A stretch of DNA of 64,000 bases from Nocardia sp. NBC_00565 (GTDB lineage Bacteria > Actinomycetota > Actinomycetes > Mycobacteriales > Mycobacteriaceae): the NCBI RefSeq assembly GCF_036345915.1, contig NZ_CP107785.1, positions 9,300,001-9,364,000 on the forward strand. Direction: 5' to 3'. A model generated the notes under the pieces. That model searched no databases. It was not told the DNA's origin and was given only the letters and a program-made list of their open reading frames with translations. Of the stretch, positions 60,891 through 64,000 are shown one piece after another; within the stretch, counting starts at the first letter, position 1, and each line of letters begins with the position of its first letter. The translations under genes and the position numbers were made by a program.

Positions 60891-60936
60891 TGGTGACTAG
60901 TGCTGTCAAACTCGCTGACGACGGCAGCGGCGATGT
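60890..60936 (+). repeat. 47-bp direct repeat, copy 2 (after alpha-mannosidase)
   Basis: The second copy starts at the last base of the mannosidase stop codon and runs in frame into a KduD-like remnant. It differs from copy 1 at two positions, both silent. It suggests a second mannosidase-like gene or segment was joined here by recombination. Confidence 0.85.
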
Positions 60937-61054
60937 CGCCACCGGCAATACCGCCGCGCTGCGCGCCGATCAGGACCGCAATCGCGCTATCGCCGAACGC
61001 ATTCCGGCCGGACGGTGGGCCGAGCCCGACGATATTTCCGGTGCGGTGGTCTTC
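60890..61054 (+). pseudogene. Chimeric remnant: mannosidase scrap joined to KduD-type SDR tail
   Basis: After the 47-bp repeat the same frame continues [20 protein letters not shown] and [19 protein letters not shown]. This matches the end of 2-deoxy-D-gluconate 3-dehydrogenase (KduD) and related SDR enzymes. The frame then breaks into an IclR remnant at about 61051. No function is expected. The pieces suggest that sugar-acid catabolism genes once stood here. Confidence 0.65.
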
Positions 61055-61461
61055 CGCTGTACAGCACGGCCATCGGCAAGGCGATTCTCGCCGGTCTGTC
61101 CCGACCGGAGCAGCGCGCCTTCATCGCCCGAAATAGGTTGACCGCCATGACATCTCGGACGATTATCGATCCTGATCTGCTGATCGCCCATCTCGATTCG
61201 GTCGCCGAGCGCGGCTACTCCGTCGATGACGAGGAGAACGAGGAGCACACCCGCTGCCTCGGCGCCGCGGTGCTGGACCACCACGGGGCTCCGATCGGCG
61301 GTATCAGCGTTTCGGCGCTCACCTTCGATTTGGACCGCGCGAAGGTTCGCACCTGTGCGCCGCTGCTGCTCACGGCCGCCCGCGACGCCTCGCAAGCCCT
61401 GGGCCTACCGACCTCGCGATCGACCCGGCAGCCGCCCGCCACCCCCGGCAGCCGGCGATAG
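61051..61461 (+). pseudogene. 3' remnant of an IclR family regulator
   Basis: About 136 codons encode [40 protein letters not shown] and GYSVDDEENEEHTRCLGAAV, ending with a Pro-rich tail. This is most of the IclR effector-binding domain. The winged HTH is missing. IclR/KdgR proteins often control sugar-acid degradation, in keeping with the KduD remnant beside it. An upstream ATG at 61015 lies in KduD-derived sequence and would give a chimeric, DNA-binding-deficient product. Confidence 0.65.
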
Positions 61462-61597
61462 CGCCACAGACTACGAACGCCGACGAGTAGTCCCGAAGAG
61501 CGAAGACCCCCACGCTCATAACTTGGGTTCTTGGGTTCACACGGTCGTCGCAACACTCTCGATTTGAGAGGTTGCGGCGTCGTACCGGACGACTCGA

Positions 61598-62128
61598 TCA
61601 GAAACGTAGTTCGCGGATGGTGTTGAGGTCGATGCCGTGCCGCGCATAGATCTTGATCGTATTTTCGCCGGTGAGGTCGGATTCGGTGTAGCCGAGCAGT
61701 TCGGCGACCCGGATCACCTCATTCTTGCTTGCCGCTTCGATCTCCACATACGGAGGGATCTGCGGCCATGTGTCGACCTCGATCTGTGCACGATCGAGTT
61801 CGAAGCTGACCCTCTTGGTTTCCTGGTACGACTTCGCGGTGAAGCCCAGCATCCCGAGCAAGGCGTTGGTGGCGGCGAAGTCGTCGACGCCTACCTCTGT
61901 CTCGTGGGTGCCGTCGATGGCGTCGCTAGTGATCTCCTTGACAGCGAGCGTGGTCCCGTTCCCGTTGTCGCGCAACCGGATCCACTTGCCGTCGACGCCG
62001 GGGGTGATGTCGTAGACGTAGCGGCGCATGAATCGTTCGCCGAGCTTCCTGCCGCCCTTGTCCAGTATGGGTTGCTCGATGGTGTCGGGGTCGATGTCGA
62101 GAATCTTGGCTTCGTGCTCGATGGGCAC
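61598..62128 (-). CDS. CYTH domain protein (class IV adenylate cyclase-like)
   Basis: A 176-aa protein with the CYTH fold. It starts IEHEAKILDIDPDTIE with the signature ExExK-like acidic-basic pattern. KWIRLRDNGNGTTLAVKE and RVSFELDRAQIEVDTWPQIP follow, giving the alternating Arg/Lys and Glu residues of the phosphate-binding tunnel. Members are class IV adenylate cyclases, thiamine triphosphatases or tripolyphosphatases, and the substrate here is not known. The start is GTG 62128. A truncated regulator lies head to head just upstream. Confidence 0.82.
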   Translation of the reverse strand: MPIEHEAKILDIDPDTIEQPILDKGGRKLGERFMRRYVYDITPGVDGKWIRLRDNGNGTTLAVKEITSDAIDGTHETEVGVDDFAATNALLGMLGFTAKSYQETKRVSFELDRAQIEVDTWPQIPPYVEIEAASKNEVIRVAELLGYTESDLTGENTIKIYARHGIDLNTIRELRF

Positions 62129-62143
62129 AGGGCCTCCTATGGG

Positions 62144-62866
62144 TTGGTCTATGAGCTGACGTTATCCGGCGCGGCGGGTGGTGAGCCGGAGGAACATGGG
62201 CTAGCCCAGCGATACCTGATCCAAGCGCTACGGCTGGCCCGCGCGGCCAGTGATCCCGGCCTGGGGGCGGAGATTCTCGCAGCGATGAGTCACCAGGCCA
62301 CCTACGTCGGTCGGCCCGGCGATGCTGTTGATCTAGCGCGCGCAGCCCGGATATCTGCCCGTAGCGCCGGACTGGCGGCTCTGGAGGCGGAATGCCACAT
62401 GGTGGAGGCGCACGGCCACGCCGCACGTCTGGACGACTCGATGTGCACCACGTCCATCACAGCGGCCGAACGCACGTTCTCCAAGGCTGAGTCGTCCGAT
62501 CGGCCGGAATGGCTGACCTATTTCGACGGCGCGTACATGTCCGCCAAGGTCGCCCACTGCTTCCGGGCGTTGGGCGACGACGGACGCACCGCGCGGTTCG
62601 CCGAGCAATCACTGAACATGTCCGACGGCTACCTCCGCGGACGCGCCTTCAACTTGTCGCTTCTGGCTTCCGCCCGCGCGAGTGAAGACCCGCGCGAGGC
62701 TGTGCGCGTTGGACAGCAGGCGCTCGACATCGTGGCCTGCCTGTCATCGCGTCGCAGCTACGCCTACTTGCGTGACCTGCGCCAGCGATTGACCCCCTAC
62801 GCTGCAATCCCAGATGTTGAGAATTTTCGGCAACAGGTACGCGAGCTGACTACACGTCGAGACTGA
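62144..62866 (+). pseudogene. TPR part of an XRE-type regulator, N-terminus lost
   Basis: About 240 codons read as the helical repeat domain of an actinobacterial XRE regulator (RYLIQALRLARAASDPGLGAE, MSHQATYVGRPGDAVDLARA, YLRGRAFNLSLLASARA). The HTH and RRDF segment seen in the intact protein at 40132-41331 are missing. The sequence begins abruptly 16 bp after the CYTH start codon. The 3' end overlaps the NUDIX gene tail to tail. It might still be translated from a TTG near 62144 but could not bind DNA. Confidence 0.6.
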
Positions 62867-63386
62867 CCGCGCGATAGATCGCGACCACCGTGGCCGCGCC
62901 GACGATTTCACCACGGTCGATCATGGCCACCGCCTCTTCGAGCGGTATCCACCGAATATCTTCGGCCTCGTTGATATCGGGCACCGTGTCGGTGAGGTCG
63001 GCGCCGCGCGCCAGGTAGATCTCCTGGGGTTGGTCCAGACTGCCGATCGATGGCTGATAGGTGACCAGGTGCTCCATCGACCGTGGCCGCCAGCCGGTCT
63101 CCTCCTCCACCTCGCGCTCAGCGGCCGCAGCAATGTCTTCGGCGTGGTCGACATAGCCCCCGGGCAACTCCCACACCCACCTGTCGATGATGAACCGGTG
63201 CCGGAACATCAACAAGGCTTCGCGGTTCTCGTTGAGTACCAGCGTCATCGCGCAGCGCGGCATCCGTGCTACATACTGTGTGAACTTCACGCCGTCCGGC
63301 AGCTCGATATCGACAGTCGACAACCGGATGTGGCGGTTCTCGTCAACCAGCTTCTCGCCGTGAATCTTCCACTGGGTGCGCTTCAC
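62850..63386 (-). CDS. NUDIX hydrolase
   Basis: A 178-aa pyrophosphohydrolase. The Nudix box GGYVDHAEDIAAAAEREVEEETGW (about residues 76-99) has all the metal-binding glutamates. RWVWELPGGYV and the following MEHLVTYQPSIGSLDQPQEIYLAR resemble ADP-ribose pyrophosphatases, so an NDP-sugar substrate is likely. The GTG start at 63386 overlaps the stop of an upstream frame as GTGA. It probably acts in nucleotide clean-up. Confidence 0.9.
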   Translation of the reverse strand: MKRTQWKIHGEKLVDENRHIRLSTVDIELPDGVKFTQYVARMPRCAMTLVLNENREALLMFRHRFIIDRWVWELPGGYVDHAEDIAAAAEREVEEETGWRPRSMEHLVTYQPSIGSLDQPQEIYLARGADLTDTVPDINEAEDIRWIPLEEAVAMIDRGEIVGAATVVAIYRAVSLDV

Positions 63387-63607
63387 GGCTCGACCTTACG
63401 CCCGCCACTTCCGCCCAGCCCCAGGCCGCCAAGGTCTCCGAACAACATACGTTGCCGAGGCGTGCCGGTCTTCACCACCAGCGGTGGTGTCTGCTGGTAG
63501 TTGTAGGGCTGCACGAACGACTTGCTGTCGGACAGGATCAGGCGCGCGTATGGGCTGAGCGTGCCGGGATTGCGCCCGAGGTTATTCGGGCTGGCGGGAT
63601 TTATGGT
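63383..63607 (-). pseudogene. 5'-truncated gene coupled to the NUDIX gene
   Basis: The frame runs 75 codons to a TGA overlapping the NUDIX start. It includes GRNPGTLSPYARLILSDSK, SFVQPYNYQQTPPLVVKTG and a Gly-rich end LFGDLGGLGLGGSGG. There is no start codon after the preceding in-frame stop at 63608-63610, so the 5' part is missing. The family is unknown. The overlap suggests the intact gene once formed an operon with the NUDIX hydrolase. Confidence 0.45.
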
Positions 63608-63739
63608 TCAGGGCCTGCCGCCGCTGTCAGTCACGCCCACGGGACCGATCGTCGAGGAAGATACCACCCGGCGGGCGCGGGAGGCGGCCCGCGAACGAGA
63701 CTGCGCCGGCGAGCATGAACGTGGAAGAGGGCGAGGTGA

Positions 63740-64000
63740 CTAGCGCGGACGCAGCGTGACCGGCAGTGCCGAGGGGGACAGTACGAAATCTCGATTTGAT
63801 GCGCGCACAACGTATTTCGGGTCGGGGATCGGTCGCCAGCGGTTGAGGAACGCGGCCGAGGCCAGGGTGATCTCGAGGAGGGCGAAGTGATCGCCCAGGC
63901 AGCGGCGGCGGCCGACGCCGAAGGAGAGATTGGCCTTCTTGTCGATCTCGTCGGCGCGCTCGGGCGACCAGCGGTCGGGGTCGAAGGATTCCGGGTTGGC
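63740..64000 (-). CDS. Cytochrome P450, 3' part (runs off the window)
   Basis: Eighty-six codons at the window edge encode the haem-binding end of a P450. NPESFDPDRWSPERADEI is followed by LSFGVGRRRCLGDHFALLEI with the Cys thiolate ligand, then a normal C-terminus ending LPVTLRPR. The FGxGxRxCxG motif is complete, unlike the P450 at 23557-24807. The rest of the gene lies beyond 64000, so the family cannot be judged. Confidence 0.88.
   Translation of the reverse strand, partial: ANPESFDPDRWSPERADEIDKKANLSFGVGRRRCLGDHFALLEITLASAAFLNRWRPIPDPKYVVRASNRDFVLSPSALPVTLRPR

Noticed and set aside
1..64000. tRNA, rRNA or riboswitch genes
   Set aside because: No cloverleaf with a conserved T-loop, rRNA segment or recognisable riboswitch core was found by reading; a covariance-model scan would be decisive.

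Overview
The window is GC-rich actinobacterial chromosome, most like Nocardia or a close mycolic-acid relative such as Rhodococcus. This is inferred from the many TetR regulators, an MMPL transporter, hormone-sensitive-lipase type esterases, a secretory-lipase remnant, a LuxR regulator with an ATPase domain, GTGA/ATGA-coupled operons and strongly GC-ending codons. No rRNA, tRNA or CRISPR array was found.

Layout. 1-4.1 kb: four-gene sugar ABC importer (lipoprotein, two permeases, UgpC/MsmK-like ATPase). 4.1-7.5 kb: small hypothetical plus membrane protein pair, AraC regulator, esterase, ABC-exporter remnant and a terminator. 7.7-13.5 kb: four regulators with neighbours: TetR + Old Yellow Enzyme, a glyoxalase-fold protein, TetR + SDR reductase, and MarR. 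13.6-18.4 kb: asparagine to aspartate to fumarate operon (ansP-ansA-aspA) with a divergent GntR regulator. 18.4-24.8 kb: gene remnants, then a membrane-fused linalool dehydratase/isomerase-like protein with its small partner, a PAS-like protein, a 57-aa protein and a cytochrome P450 lacking the ExxR arginine. 25-29.6 kb: StyA-like flavin monooxygenase and a large ATPase-LuxR regulator. 29.7-36.4 kb: TetR-controlled aromatic operon (extradiol dioxygenase, FAH hydrolase, acyl-CoA ligase, DoxX, MhpA-like hydroxylase).

36.5-45 kb is accessory DNA. A divergent XRE regulator faces a run of minus-strand small genes, two of them broken, ending in an orphan REase-like toxin module with an acidic upstream neighbour. 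Next come a complete IS630 element and an AT-rich island with a HEPN-like protein, which is the best candidate for an undescribed defence function.

45-64 kb: galE, a riboflavin-type deaminase after a truncated reductase, an MMPL transporter, a TetR/MFS efflux pair, and a LacI-controlled ribose-type ABC operon running into RbsD and a GH38 alpha-mannosidase. The end holds regulator and dehydrogenase remnants, CYTH and NUDIX proteins and the 3' end of a P450.

Two themes cross the window. First, about a dozen gene remnants are almost all 3' ends, and in several places two outward-facing broken genes abut at their missing 5' ends, as a deletion between divergent genes would leave. Second, most regulators have a readable palindromic operator, and one palindrome type, TGACGA-NN-TCGTCA, occurs both at the aromatic operon and 17 kb away upstream of the MMPL gene, suggesting a shared regulator.
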